This document shows, piece after piece, positions 18,148 through 25,908 of a stretch of 64,000 nucleotides of DNA; within the stretch, counting starts at the first letter, position 1; each line of letters begins with the position of its first letter. Position numbers and translations under genes: made by a program. The notes under the pieces are model-generated. The model was not told the origin of the DNA. It saw nothing but the letters and a program-made list of their open reading frames with translations, and searched no databases. The stretch is from Caldipriscus sp964426895 (GTDB taxonomy: Bacteria > Hydrothermota > Hydrothermia > LBFQ01), in contig CAYRSH010000001.1 in the NCBI GenBank assembly GCA_964426895.1, positions 1-64,000 of the forward strand, in the 5' to 3' direction.

Positions 18148-19067
18148 AATTTTATAAAATAGTTGATGTGGGGTCTGGTATCTTGGAGGAGTGGGCTTAT
18201 AGGTTAAGGGATATTTTTGGTAAAAACTCCTGTTTGATCCTTTACGGGAAAAGTTTTTCAAGGCGGTATGGGGAAATCCTTAAAGGGATACTGGGTAATA
18301 CCGTTGATGTTCTTAGGTGCATAATATCCGTAGGTGGGGGTTCCGTAATTGATAGGGGGAAGTTTTTATCAAGGGAATTGGGATTGCCCTTTATTTCAAT
18401 ACCCACATTGCTTTCAAGCGATGGTATAGCATCACCCGTTGGTGTTAAAAACCATAAAAGTGTATTCATAGGTTTGCCTTATGGGATAATAGTTGATACT
18501 TCCATAATTTCCGAAGGACCGGAATGGAGTATATTGGCGGGAACGGGGGATTTAATCTCCAACCTTTCCGCATCCCTTGATTGGGATAGGTTTAAAGATA
18601 AATCATCTGAACCTTATAGTTTTTTGGCATCTCTAATCTCAAAATCATCCGCATTGTCAATTTTAGATGTGAATCCCTTTGAGAATTTGGAGATTCTCGC
18701 TTGGGGATTGATTTTAAGCGGTTGGGCTATGGAAATAGCGGGTTCTTCAAGGCCTGCAAGCGGTCCGGAGCATAAAATAAGCCATTCCCTTGATATTTTG
18801 GGGTTTGGTGGAAAGCATGGAATACATGTGGGCTTCTTCACCCCCTTGTTTTTAAAGTTAAACGGTTATAAGGATTGGGAAAGGGTGAGAAAATACCTTA
18901 TAGGTATTGGATTTCCGGAAAGCATTGAGATGACGGAAGATTTTGCAAAGAGGGTATTTTCAACGGCATCCTTTACAAGGCCGCATAGGTGGACGGTTTT
19001 GGAGGAATTGGGATGGGAAAAGGCGTTAAACGAAGCGGTGAATATGGGCTTAATTAAAATAGTCTGA
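18087..19067 (+). CDS. sn-Glycerol-1-phosphate dehydrogenase homologue (EgsA/AraM type)
   Basis: Reduces dihydroxyacetone phosphate to glycerol 1-phosphate, the backbone of archaeal-type ether lipids and of Bacillus AraM products. 326 residues. NAD(P)-binding 'SVGGGSVIDRGK' (81-92) and 'TLLSSDGIASP' (107-117) are family hallmarks. The metal ligands are Asp in 'AGTGDL' (~155), His in 'RPASGPEHKISH' and His in 'GKHGIHVGFF'. ATG 18087 is used; TTG 18099 is possible. The 3' end overlaps the convergent gene by 14 bp. No prenyl-glyceryl-phosphate synthase is in this window. Confidence 0.85.
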   Translation: MGGFLDGFEVRGKEIITDGVKFYKIVDVGSGILEEWAYRLRDIFGKNSCLILYGKSFSRRYGEILKGILGNTVDVLRCIISVGGGSVIDRGKFLSRELGLPFISIPTLLSSDGIASPVGVKNHKSVFIGLPYGIIVDTSIISEGPEWSILAGTGDLISNLSASLDWDRFKDKSSEPYSFLASLISKSSALSILDVNPFENLEILAWGLILSGWAMEIAGSSRPASGPEHKISHSLDILGFGGKHGIHVGFFTPLFLKLNGYKDWERVRKYLIGIGFPESIEMTEDFAKRVFSTASFTRPHRWTVLEELGWEKALNEAVNMGLIKIV

Positions 19068-19863
19068 GTTTTAAGGCATGCGGGATTCCTAAGATGCTCC
19101 TGTAAATCTTTGGAGGGTCTTTGCATACCAAGTTTTTCCAATTAAAGCCTTTAAACCATTTTATGCAGGCTTTCATTTTTGGAATGTTTAAGGGTTTTGC
19201 ACCTGCGGATTTTAAAAAGCGCTCATCAAGCCACCATACAGCCCTAAAAGATGTTGTATATGCGCTTTTGTAAGCGTGAAAATAAAAAATCGTTATCTCC
19301 AAATCCTCATTGGGATACAAAACCGAGCCTTTTACCCTATCGGAATGTTTAAAAACCAAATCCTCGTTTATAACATCCGGATACAACCTCCTCGCAAACC
19401 TGCTATGAACCTCCACCGTCAAACCTTTGTAGTTATACGAGCGCTGGTAATATCCAGTAGCGGTCTTTTTAAAACCGAAACCCAATAAAAAATCCTCCAA
19501 GTCCTGCATATCTTTACCCTTAACATAAACATCTAAATCCGAAACCATCCTCCAATAAGGGTTTGGATAAAAATCCTTTATATGCCCCCCCTTGAAAATC
19601 ACAACATCAACAGGAGAGTTTGCCAAAATATCAACGATTTCCCCTATTATCCCCCAAAATATAACCGTTTGAGCCCTGTCAAGTGCGAGCTCTTCCAAAT
19701 CCGGGAAAACATCATAAAGCATTGAACCCAAAAAGTGATACCTTATCCATTTTATAAGTCTCTTCCTTTCAAGTTTTGGTATTAACCCCCTTACTTCCGA
19801 AAACCTCTGATGTGCGGAAAGGTATATGAACTCCTTATACGGCAACGATGATTCTATCCCCAT
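19054..19863 (-). CDS. Uncharacterised nucleotidyltransferase-fold protein
   Basis: 269 residues. The core 'VIFKGGHIKDFYPNP' followed by 'RMVSDLDVYV' matches the uncharacterised nucleotidyltransferase family often linked to polysaccharide or peptide loci (NTP_transf_5 type): a G-[G/S]-like turn then DxD for metal. 'LTVEVHSRFARRLYP' supplies a further acidic/His strand. Substrate unknown. It overlaps the small gene upstream by 29 nt and the glycerol-1-phosphate dehydrogenase gene downstream by 14 bp. Confidence 0.65.
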   Translation of the reverse strand: MGIESSLPYKEFIYLSAHQRFSEVRGLIPKLERKRLIKWIRYHFLGSMLYDVFPDLEELALDRAQTVIFWGIIGEIVDILANSPVDVVIFKGGHIKDFYPNPYWRMVSDLDVYVKGKDMQDLEDFLLGFGFKKTATGYYQRSYNYKGLTVEVHSRFARRLYPDVINEDLVFKHSDRVKGSVLYPNEDLEITIFYFHAYKSAYTTSFRAVWWLDERFLKSAGAKPLNIPKMKACIKWFKGFNWKNLVCKDPPKIYRSILGIPHALKLRLF

Positions 19864-20203
19864 TTACGGATAGGGTTGCCGCAAACCTTTCACCAACCCT
19901 GTATTTTACCAACAAACCACCGCTTGCAAGGTCATATTCCACACTTAAAGGTTTAAAAACTGCGGGAACCCCCTCTTCTTGCGAATACTTTAAAAGGTAT
20001 TCATAGGAGCTTTCATCCCCTATTACAAACTTTGGGGATTTTTCTTTTAGCATATTGACAAAATCCTCGTAGTTTTCTGGTAAATCTACATTTTCAACCA
20101 TTAGTGCGGAAAATGTGGAGATGTTTAGGGCTATTTGGTTCGCAATTTCCGAAGAACCCAGAACTATAATCCCTCCACCTTCCGAACCGTAATCAAAAAT
20201 CAT
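19835..20203 (-). CDS. Hypothetical protein following tRNA-Ser (122 aa)
   Basis: I do not recognise a family. It opens 'MIFDYGSEGGGIIVLG', then mixed alpha/beta with 'SPKFVIGDESSYEYLLKY' and a beta-rich C-terminus ending 'VNGDRIIVAV'. The ATG at 20203 is only 5 nt after the tRNA-Ser 3' end, so its mRNA starts where the tRNA ends. It overlaps the nucleotidyltransferase-fold gene by 29 nt and probably works with it. Confidence 0.6.
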   Translation of the reverse strand: MIFDYGSEGGGIIVLGSSEIANQIALNISTFSALMVENVDLPENYEDFVNMLKEKSPKFVIGDESSYEYLLKYSQEEGVPAVFKPLSVEYDLASGGLLVKYRVGERFAATLSVNGDRIIVAV

Positions 20204-20208
20204 ATAAG

Positions 20209-20294
20209 CGGAGGGTGGGGGACTCGAACCCCCAAGGGGCCTACACCCCGGCGGATTTCAAATCCGCTGCCTTACCAATTCGGCGCAACCCTCC
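20209..20294 (-). tRNA. tRNA-Ser (anticodon TGA)
   Basis: An 86-nt class II tRNA: acceptor GGAGGGT/ACCCTCC, discriminator G, anticodon stem GCGGA/TCCGC with loop TTTGAAA (TGA) and a long variable arm. CCA is not encoded. The spacer to the next ATG is CTTAT. Confidence 0.97.
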
Positions 20295-20350
20295 ACGAGA
20301 ATATATTATACGCTTGACAAACTTTCATCGGGAGTAGAATTTTATCTTAG
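20295..20350. promoter_or_regulatory. Divergent promoter region tRNA-Ser / small basic gene
   Basis: Minus: TATAAT at 20305-20310, 10 nt before tRNA-Ser. Plus: TTGACA at 20314-20319 and TAGAAT at 20335-20340 (15-bp spacer), 10 nt before the ATG at 20351. The plus -35 box touches the minus -10 region. Confidence 0.65.
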
Positions 20351-20593
20351 ATGATAAGGAAAAGGAAACAGAACAACAACGACAACAACCCGAACATATG
20401 GAAGGAGATATTGGAAGAGTTGAAGAACATGAACCAGANNNNNNNNNNNNNNNNNNNNNNNNNNNNNNNNNNNNNNNNNNNNNNNNNNNNNNNNNNNNNN
20501 NNNNNNNNNNNNNNNNNNNNNNNNNNNNNNNNNNNNNNGAGGTTTTGCGATAGCGGGGCAATAGAATTATTAACGAATACGATAAGGGTTTGA
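20351..20593 (+). CDS. Small basic Asn-rich protein, interrupted by assembly gap
   Basis: The visible N-terminus is 'MIRKRKQNNNDNNPNIWKEI' followed by a short amphipathic helix, then the 100-N gap. After the gap the same nominal frame reads 17 residues ending 'LLTNTIRV' before TGA, but the gap length is arbitrary, so the true C-terminus is uncertain. The promoter with both -35 and -10 boxes supports a real gene. No homologue recognised. Between its stop and PCuAC (20594-20627) I see nothing. Confidence 0.4.
   Translation: MIRKRKQNNNDNNPNIWKEILEELKNMNQXXXXXXXXXXXXXXXXXXXXXXXXXXXXXXXXXXRFCDSGAIELLTNTIRV
20439..20538. other. Assembly gap (100 N)
   Basis: Exactly 100 undetermined bases, a scaffolding placeholder of unknown real length, inside the small gene at 20351. 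Confidence 0.99.
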
Positions 20594-20627
20594 AAATATA
20601 CCCCGCAGGTAGGGAATAATAATCCCT

Positions 20628-20999
20628 CTATTTCACCTCCACCGTTATATCTATTTCCCCAGCCCTTTTGAAGTAGAGTGTGAGGTTAAACCTTTTACCT
20701 CCTCGTAAGTATTTCTTTAACTTTATAAGCATTATATGGTATCCCCCGGGTTCAAGTTTAAATTCACCTTTTGGAGGTATAACCACATAATCAACCCTTT
20801 CCATGCCCATCTTTCCCTTTTTATCCTTGTATGTCCTGTGTATCTCCACCATTGATGCTATATCCGATGAAACCTTGTACAGAGTATCGGGTAGCGTGTC
20901 GTTGTTCCTTATAACCATATAAACGGCCGAGTTTCCCCCCTTAACACCCGGCCTCGCCCAAATATCCGCTATATCAATAAATGCAAGCATCCAAATCAT
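20628..20999 (-). CDS. PCu(A)C-type periplasmic copper chaperone
   Basis: Delivers Cu(I) to the CuA site of cytochrome oxidase or a similar enzyme. 123 residues with the family core 'IDIADIWARPGVKGGNSAVY' at residues 8-27 and copper ligands in 'MVEIHRTYKDKKGKMGM' and 'GGYHIMLI'. The conserved domain begins at residue 8, so any export signal is only 'MIWMLAF'. The start is fixed by AGGAGG 5 nt upstream and by in-frame stops. ATGA-coupled to the sco1-like gene, its expected partner. Confidence 0.85.
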   Translation of the reverse strand: MIWMLAFIDIADIWARPGVKGGNSAVYMVIRNNDTLPDTLYKVSSDIASMVEIHRTYKDKKGKMGMERVDYVVIPPKGEFKLEPGGYHIMLIKLKKYLRGGKRFNLTLYFKRAGEIDITVEVK

Positions 21000-21577
21000 A
21001 AAGCCCTCCTTATTGCCTTTATAACATCATCAACATTTGCCTCGCTCCCCTTAAAATAACTAACGATTTTCCCCTTCTTATCCACTATGTGTATCCTATC
21101 CGTATGAACTATGAAGTATGTCGTATCCCCGCTTTCCGACACCTGGATAGGTCCAATTTCCACCACTATTGAAAGGTCTTTCATTAAGGAATCTATGGTT
21201 TTCGGGTTTCCCGTAAGGAAAAACCAATTTTTAACGGTATCCAAACCGTATATCTTTGCATAGTCCTTCAAAACCTCGGGTTTATCCCTTCTCGGATCAA
21301 ATGATATACTTAGAAAAACAACCTTATCCGACCAACCGTTTTTGGAAACCTCTTTGTATATCTTCCTCATGTTATCCGTGATGAGAGGACATATATCCGG
21401 GCAATGGGTGTAGATATATCCAACTACCAGCACCTTCCCCTTGAATTCATCCAACTTCCTCTCTTTCCCGCTTTGATCCACCAAAACATAACCCTTGTCA
21501 TACGGAAAACTTTGGGAATAGTTTATACCCTTACTGCATGAAATTAAAAATGCGAAAAATATTAAGGCCTTCCTCAT
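20996..21577 (-). CDS. SCO1/SenC-type copper chaperone, lipoprotein
   Basis: 193-residue thioredoxin-fold protein that matures CuA centres. The CxxxC is in 'YTHCPDICPLITDNM', the third ligand His is in 'FIVHTDRIHIVD', and 'SFDPRRDKPEVLKDYAK' is typical. Unlike most secreted proteins here it has a normal lipoprotein signal: 'MRKALIFFAFLISC' with Cys14 at the lipobox. Sits between mdh and the PCuAC gene with 4-nt overlaps on both sides. Confidence 0.92.
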   Translation of the reverse strand: MRKALIFFAFLISCSKGINYSQSFPYDKGYVLVDQSGKERKLDEFKGKVLVVGYIYTHCPDICPLITDNMRKIYKEVSKNGWSDKVVFLSISFDPRRDKPEVLKDYAKIYGLDTVKNWFFLTGNPKTIDSLMKDLSIVVEIGPIQVSESGDTTYFIVHTDRIHIVDKKGKIVSYFKGSEANVDDVIKAIRRAL

Positions 21578-22506
21578 CCCTTTAGCAGCTCATCAACCTG
21601 CTCTTGGAGTTCCCTTATATGTTCGGCGCTCTTCTTCAAAGCCTCCATTTCCTCATCCGTAAGTTTAACCTCCAATATCCTCTTAACTCCTCCCCATCCC
21701 AAAACCACCGGAACACCCACAAATACGCCGTTTATACCGTACTCACCGTTCAGGTACACGGATGCCGATAATACCCTGTTGGTATCAAGCAATATGGCCT
21801 CTGCCATAAAGGCGGCGGCATCTCCGGGGGCAAACCACGCACTCGTACCCATGAGTTTAACTATTTCCCCGCCGGCAAACCTTGTCCTTTCAACAATTTC
21901 CTTCAATTTATCCTCTGATAGGAACTCCGTGGCGGGAATACCGTTTATGGTGGTAAATCTCGTAAGGGGCACCATTAAATCTCCATGGGTTCCCATAACC
22001 ATAGCCCTAACATCCGCCGGCGAGACGCCTACTTCTTGGGCTATAAAGGCCGCAAACCTTGCGGAATCCAGCAAGCCCGCCATACCCATAACCCTTTCTC
22101 TCGGGAAACCCATAATCTTATATGTGGTATAGACCATAGCATCAAGAGGGTTTGACACCACAATAACTACGGAATTGGGGGCATATTTCTTAACCTTCTC
22201 CGCTATGCTGCTGACAATATCAAAATTCACCTTTAAAAGTTCCTCCCTTGACATACCGGGTTTTCTGGGCTTTCCGGCCGTTATAATAACCACATCGCTG
22301 TTTTCAATTGGTCCATAATCGGCAGTTCCCTCAACGGACACCGTTGCACACTCTATCGGCCCTGCGTGTAATAGATCAAGCGACTTTCCCTTTGCTATAC
22401 CTTCAACTATATCCAAGAGGACTATATGGGCTATACCTTTGTATGCCAAATACCTTGCGGCTTCGCTTCCAACATTTCCTGCCCCTATTATCGCAACTTT
22501 TTTCAT
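21574..22506 (-). CDS. mdh: Malate dehydrogenase (LDH-like type)
   Basis: NAD-dependent oxidation of malate to oxaloacetate. 310 residues: Rossmann 'GAGNVGSEAARYLA', substrate loop 'TAGKPRKPGMSREELL' (Arg pair typical of MDH), 'VVSNPLDAMVYTTYK', 'AGLLDSARFAAFIA' and catalytic His in 'VMGTHGDLMVPL'. Start 8 nt after TACAAT. It shares an operon with two copper chaperones, linking central metabolism and respiration. Confidence 0.93.
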   Translation of the reverse strand: MKKVAIIGAGNVGSEAARYLAYKGIAHIVLLDIVEGIAKGKSLDLLHAGPIECATVSVEGTADYGPIENSDVVIITAGKPRKPGMSREELLKVNFDIVSSIAEKVKKYAPNSVVIVVSNPLDAMVYTTYKIMGFPRERVMGMAGLLDSARFAAFIAQEVGVSPADVRAMVMGTHGDLMVPLTRFTTINGIPATEFLSEDKLKEIVERTRFAGGEIVKLMGTSAWFAPGDAAAFMAEAILLDTNRVLSASVYLNGEYGINGVFVGVPVVLGWGGVKRILEVKLTDEEMEALKKSAEHIRELQEQVDELLKG

Positions 22507-22595
22507 AACCCGGAATTGTATGGTTGATATTTGGATAAAATATTAAACTTTTTGAAAAAATTTTTAAATGCCACCAACAACCGTAGAATTTCGGG
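22507..22595. promoter_or_regulatory. Divergent promoter region mdh / SDR
   Basis: Minus: TACAAT at 22515-22520, 8 nt before the mdh ATG. Plus: TAGAAT at 22584-22589, 6 nt (TTCGGG) before the ATG at 22596. The middle is A/T-rich. Confidence 0.65.
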
Positions 22596-23339
22596 ATGAG
22601 GTTAAAGGATAAGAGGATAATTATAGTCGGTGTTGGTAGCGGTATAGGTAGGGCATCGGCTTACGCAATGGCAAAGGAGGGGGCAAAGTTATTCCTCGTT
22701 TCAAGGTCGGAAAAGTGCCACGAAATTGCGGAATTTTTGAGGGGTAAGGGTTATGAGGTTTATTCTCATAGGGCAGACGCCTCAAAATTGAACGAGGTAA
22801 AGGGTTTTGTTTCGGATGCCGTTGAAAAACTCGGGAAAATAAATGTGGTATTTGTAAATGCGGGTTATTGGACACCTACAAATGTGGAAGAGGTTGATGA
22901 GGAAACCATAAAGATGCTTTGGGATAGTAATTTCCTATCCCATGTATTTGTCGTTAGGGAAACCTTACCCCTGTTTAAGGAGTGGGGTGGGGGTGTGTAT
23001 ATTCACACGGCCGCAGTATACGGTAATTTTGGGGTTGCATCGGGTTCGTCAATATATAACGCCACAAAGGCGGCAATAGTCGCTTTTGTTAAAACCGTTG
23101 CAAGGGATTACGCAAAATACAACATAAGGGCTAACGCGATATGTCCCGATGGGGTTTCGCATGAGCTGTTTTCGGATTTTGAAACTTTAAGGACGGATAA
23201 CCTCCCATACAGAAGCGGATGGCCGGAGGATGTCGCATTTTTGGCCGTTTATTTGGCAAGTGATGAATCCGCTTGGATGAACGGTGCTGCTATACCAATA
23301 GATGGTGGTTGGTCAATAGGGGTGAAACCCAAGGAATGA
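22596..23339 (+). CDS. Short-chain dehydrogenase/reductase
   Basis: 247-residue classical SDR. Cofactor motif 'VGVGSGIGRASAYAMA', NAG-type 'VFVNAGYW', catalytic Ser and YxxxK ('SIYNATKAAIVAF') and the C-terminal 'NGAAIPIDGGWSIG'. This is the FabG-like layout, but the substrate is unknown. Start 6 nt after TAGAAT. It is followed after 1 nt by a membrane-protein gene. Confidence 0.88.
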   Translation: MRLKDKRIIIVGVGSGIGRASAYAMAKEGAKLFLVSRSEKCHEIAEFLRGKGYEVYSHRADASKLNEVKGFVSDAVEKLGKINVVFVNAGYWTPTNVEEVDEETIKMLWDSNFLSHVFVVRETLPLFKEWGGGVYIHTAAVYGNFGVASGSSIYNATKAAIVAFVKTVARDYAKYNIRANAICPDGVSHELFSDFETLRTDNLPYRSGWPEDVAFLAVYLASDESAWMNGAAIPIDGGWSIGVKPKE

Positions 23340-23340
23340 T

Positions 23341-24018
23341 TTGATCTGGGTATTATTCGGTGCGGTTGTCTTTTGCTTGGAGAAAATATTTTTAGGAGAA
23401 GGGTTATATCCCTTTTACGGTTTTTTTGTGTTTTTATTAGGCTTATGGATGGCTTTGTTAATGTTATCGCGAGGGAAATTGTTTGCCTATTTCCTCGTTC
23501 TCCTGATTTTTGTTCTAATTGAAAATATCAAAACGGCATTTTACAGTGGAAATTTTGACATACTCGGATTTTTTTCACTATCCTTAATATTCCTACCCCT
23601 AATGCCGGTGAATGATCCCCAAAGGGCATTGGAGTACATATCTTTAAGACATTTCCAAGGCAATCCTTGGTTTGAACTCACAATACCCATCACGATAAAC
23701 ATTATACTATTTTCCTATGGATTTAACCCGTTGCCTGTAATTTTCCACCTTATGTTTATGGCCTTCTACTTCCTTTTTTTGTATGAACATAATGAGAAAA
23801 GGACAATTTGGCATATAATAATCGGCCATTTATGGATATTGGTTTTCGTAAAAACATTTCCACAACTTTTGGTGGCCTTGGGAATTTTCTGGATATTTTA
23901 TCCTTTGAGGGAGAAAATCTTCGGGTATTTGCTTAAACTCAGGTGGGGTTTTGGGGATTTGTGTTTATGCGTTATTCTGGGAGTAGGTGGGGGACTAATT
24001 TCTTCAAAACTTCTATAA
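23341..24018 (+). CDS. Integral membrane protein of unknown function (225 aa)
   Basis: Around seven hydrophobic segments, few charges, no family that I recognise. The TTG start lies 1 nt after the SDR stop (TGATTTG). It ends 'LGVGGGLISSKLL'. Its 3' end overlaps hisC, encoded on the other strand, by 47 bp. Confidence 0.6.
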   Translation: MIWVLFGAVVFCLEKIFLGEGLYPFYGFFVFLLGLWMALLMLSRGKLFAYFLVLLIFVLIENIKTAFYSGNFDILGFFSLSLIFLPLMPVNDPQRALEYISLRHFQGNPWFELTIPITINIILFSYGFNPLPVIFHLMFMAFYFLFLYEHNEKRTIWHIIIGHLWILVFVKTFPQLLVALGIFWIFYPLREKIFGYLLKLRWGFGDLCLCVILGVGGGLISSKLL

Positions 24019-25024
24019 ACTTATCGTTTTCATCCTTTAACCCAATAGTAACCCTTAGATGGTTTGATAATCCTGGTAGTCCGGAGACATCCCTTATCCT
24101 TACGCCTTCTTCTACAAATACTTTATAGGCCTTTTCGTGATCCCTGACCTTAAACATTATAAAGTTTCCATAAGATTTTAAGGGTTTAAATCCGAGTTCT
24201 TCCAAAACCTTATAAACCCTTTCCCTTTCCTTAACAACTTCATCCGTGGCGTTCTTTAAAAATCCCATTATATCACCGAACCTTTTAAAGATTGCCAATT
24301 GAAAAACCGTAAGGTTGTACGGCGCAAAGTTCATATAATCAACCGCTCGTACAACTTCTTTTGAACCCAAAACATAACCCATCCTCATCCCCGCTAGTAA
24401 GGATTTTGAAAGGGATCTACCCACCATTAAGTTTGGATAATCCTTTAAATCATCCCAAACCGTTATGCCAGAAAACGGATAATAAGCCTCATCCACGAAC
24501 ACCAAAGCCCCGGTTTCCAAAGCCTCCTTTATTACCTCTTTACTTATTAAATGCCCCGTTGGGTTGTTTGGGGAAACGAGGAAGATTATGCTATAATCTT
24601 TACCTTTAAAGTCCGAAGGGTGTGGGAAAAACTCCTCACCCAATACCTTTATATCCGCCTCCGTTGATGTTGCAATGGCATAATGCCTTATCATAGGATA
24701 TGTGGGTTCGTATATTATGCACCTTTTACCCTTTCCCCCCGCTATCCAGAAGGCGCTTAAAATCGTTTGATCCCCTCCAAATGTTAATGCTATGTTTTCC
24801 GGTTTAACTCCCAAGGTCTTAGCAAAATTTTCTTTAACCTCCTCGTACATTGCGGGTTGGGGGTACCTGTTCCAAGGTATCCTTTTTATCTCTTCAAGTA
24901 AAACCTTCTTTATTTCTTCTGGTATATCATAAGGGGATTCGTTTTGATCCAACTTTGCCACATAAGGCCTTTGACTAACCGTAAAAGGAGTTGAAAAATT
25001 TATATCTTCCCTCAAAAATCCCAT
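23972..25024 (-). CDS. Histidinol-phosphate aminotransferase-like class I/II aminotransferase
   Basis: PLP enzyme of 350 residues. 'DQNESPYDIPEEI' is the HisC-type N-terminus, 'LVSPNNPTGHLI' and 'FVDEAYYPFSG' line the cofactor, the Schiff-base Lys is in 'SLSKSLLAGMRMGY', and the C-terminus has 'NHLRVTIGL' with the carboxylate-binding Arg. No other histidine gene is nearby, so a different aromatic or phospho-amino acid is possible. Start 7 nt after TAGAAT. Confidence 0.85.
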   Translation of the reverse strand: MGFLREDINFSTPFTVSQRPYVAKLDQNESPYDIPEEIKKVLLEEIKRIPWNRYPQPAMYEEVKENFAKTLGVKPENIALTFGGDQTILSAFWIAGGKGKRCIIYEPTYPMIRHYAIATSTEADIKVLGEEFFPHPSDFKGKDYSIIFLVSPNNPTGHLISKEVIKEALETGALVFVDEAYYPFSGITVWDDLKDYPNLMVGRSLSKSLLAGMRMGYVLGSKEVVRAVDYMNFAPYNLTVFQLAIFKRFGDIMGFLKNATDEVVKERERVYKVLEELGFKPLKSYGNFIMFKVRDHEKAYKVFVEEGVRIRDVSGLPGLSNHLRVTIGLKDENDKFIEVLKKLVPHLLPE

Positions 25025-25059
25025 ACCGGAAATTCTAATCCCGTTTAAAATTAACGGTT
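25025..25059. promoter_or_regulatory. Very short bidirectional promoter, hisC-like / htpX (35 bp)
   Basis: Minus TAGAAT at 25032-25037 (7 nt to ATG) and plus TAAAAT at 25046-25051 (8 nt to ATG). Only 8 bp separate the two -10 boxes, so each promoter's upstream half lies in the opposite coding sequence. Confidence 0.65.
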
Positions 25060-25908
25060 ATGCTGGGGAATACTATAAAAACCTTTTTGCTTTTGGCGTT
25101 TTTGAGCGTATTGTTGGTTTATGCGGGTAAGTTAATAGGCGGGAGTTATGGTATGACGATAGCCCTGTTCATGGCCGCTTTGATGAATTTCATAGGTTGG
25201 TTTTTCTCCGACAAGATTGCAACAGCTTCCGTTGGTGCAAGGGAGGTTAGCAGTGAAGAGGCTCCGGAATTACACGCTTTGGTTGAAGAGGTTGCAATAT
25301 CCGCCGGGATACCCAAACCGAAAATTTACATAGCCCCAATTCCACAACCGAACGCCTTTGCAACGGGTAGGAACCCAAAAAATGCGGCCGTGGTGTTTAC
25401 GGAGGGGATATTAAGGCTTTTGAATAGAAGGGAGTTAAAGGGTGTTATAGCACATGAAATCGCGCATATAAAGAATAGGGATATACTCATTATGTCCGTA
25501 GCGGCAACACTGGCGGCCGCAATAGTTTATATAGCCGATATGCTGAGGTGGGGTCTGATATTCTTTGGTGGAAGGGATAGGGATAGGAATCCCTTGGCCC
25601 TTTTGGCCGCCATAATACTCCTACCCATAGCGGCTATGCTAATTAAACTCGCAATATCAAGGAGTAGGGAATACATAGCGGATGAAACGGGTGCGAGGTT
25701 TATAAACGACCCCTTGGCCTTGGCATCCGCCCTTGAAAAATTGGCTTATGGTGCTCAGGAGGTTGAAGCAGAGGTCCCAGAATTTATGTCCCATATGTTT
25801 ATTGTCAACCCTCTCTCCGGAGGTTTCTTAATGGAACTGTTTTCAACGCATCCGCCCATAGAAAAACGTATAGAAAGGCTTAAAAGGTTGGCCGAAAACC
25901 TTTATTGA
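25060..25908 (+). CDS. htpX: Protease HtpX homologue (M48)
   Basis: Membrane zinc protease for quality control of membrane proteins. 282 residues: two N-terminal hydrophobic segments (about 8-50), HEIAH zinc motif at 132-136, a second membrane pair at about 145-205 and the third ligand Glu in 'SREYIADETGA'. 'FSTHPPIEKRIERLK' is the usual C-terminus. Start 8 nt after TAAAAT. Overlaps the glycosyltransferase by 4 nt (TTGA). Confidence 0.94.
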   Translation: MLGNTIKTFLLLAFLSVLLVYAGKLIGGSYGMTIALFMAALMNFIGWFFSDKIATASVGAREVSSEEAPELHALVEEVAISAGIPKPKIYIAPIPQPNAFATGRNPKNAAVVFTEGILRLLNRRELKGVIAHEIAHIKNRDILIMSVAATLAAAIVYIADMLRWGLIFFGGRDRDRNPLALLAAIILLPIAAMLIKLAISRSREYIADETGARFINDPLALASALEKLAYGAQEVEAEVPEFMSHMFIVNPLSGGFLMELFSTHPPIEKRIERLKRLAENLY

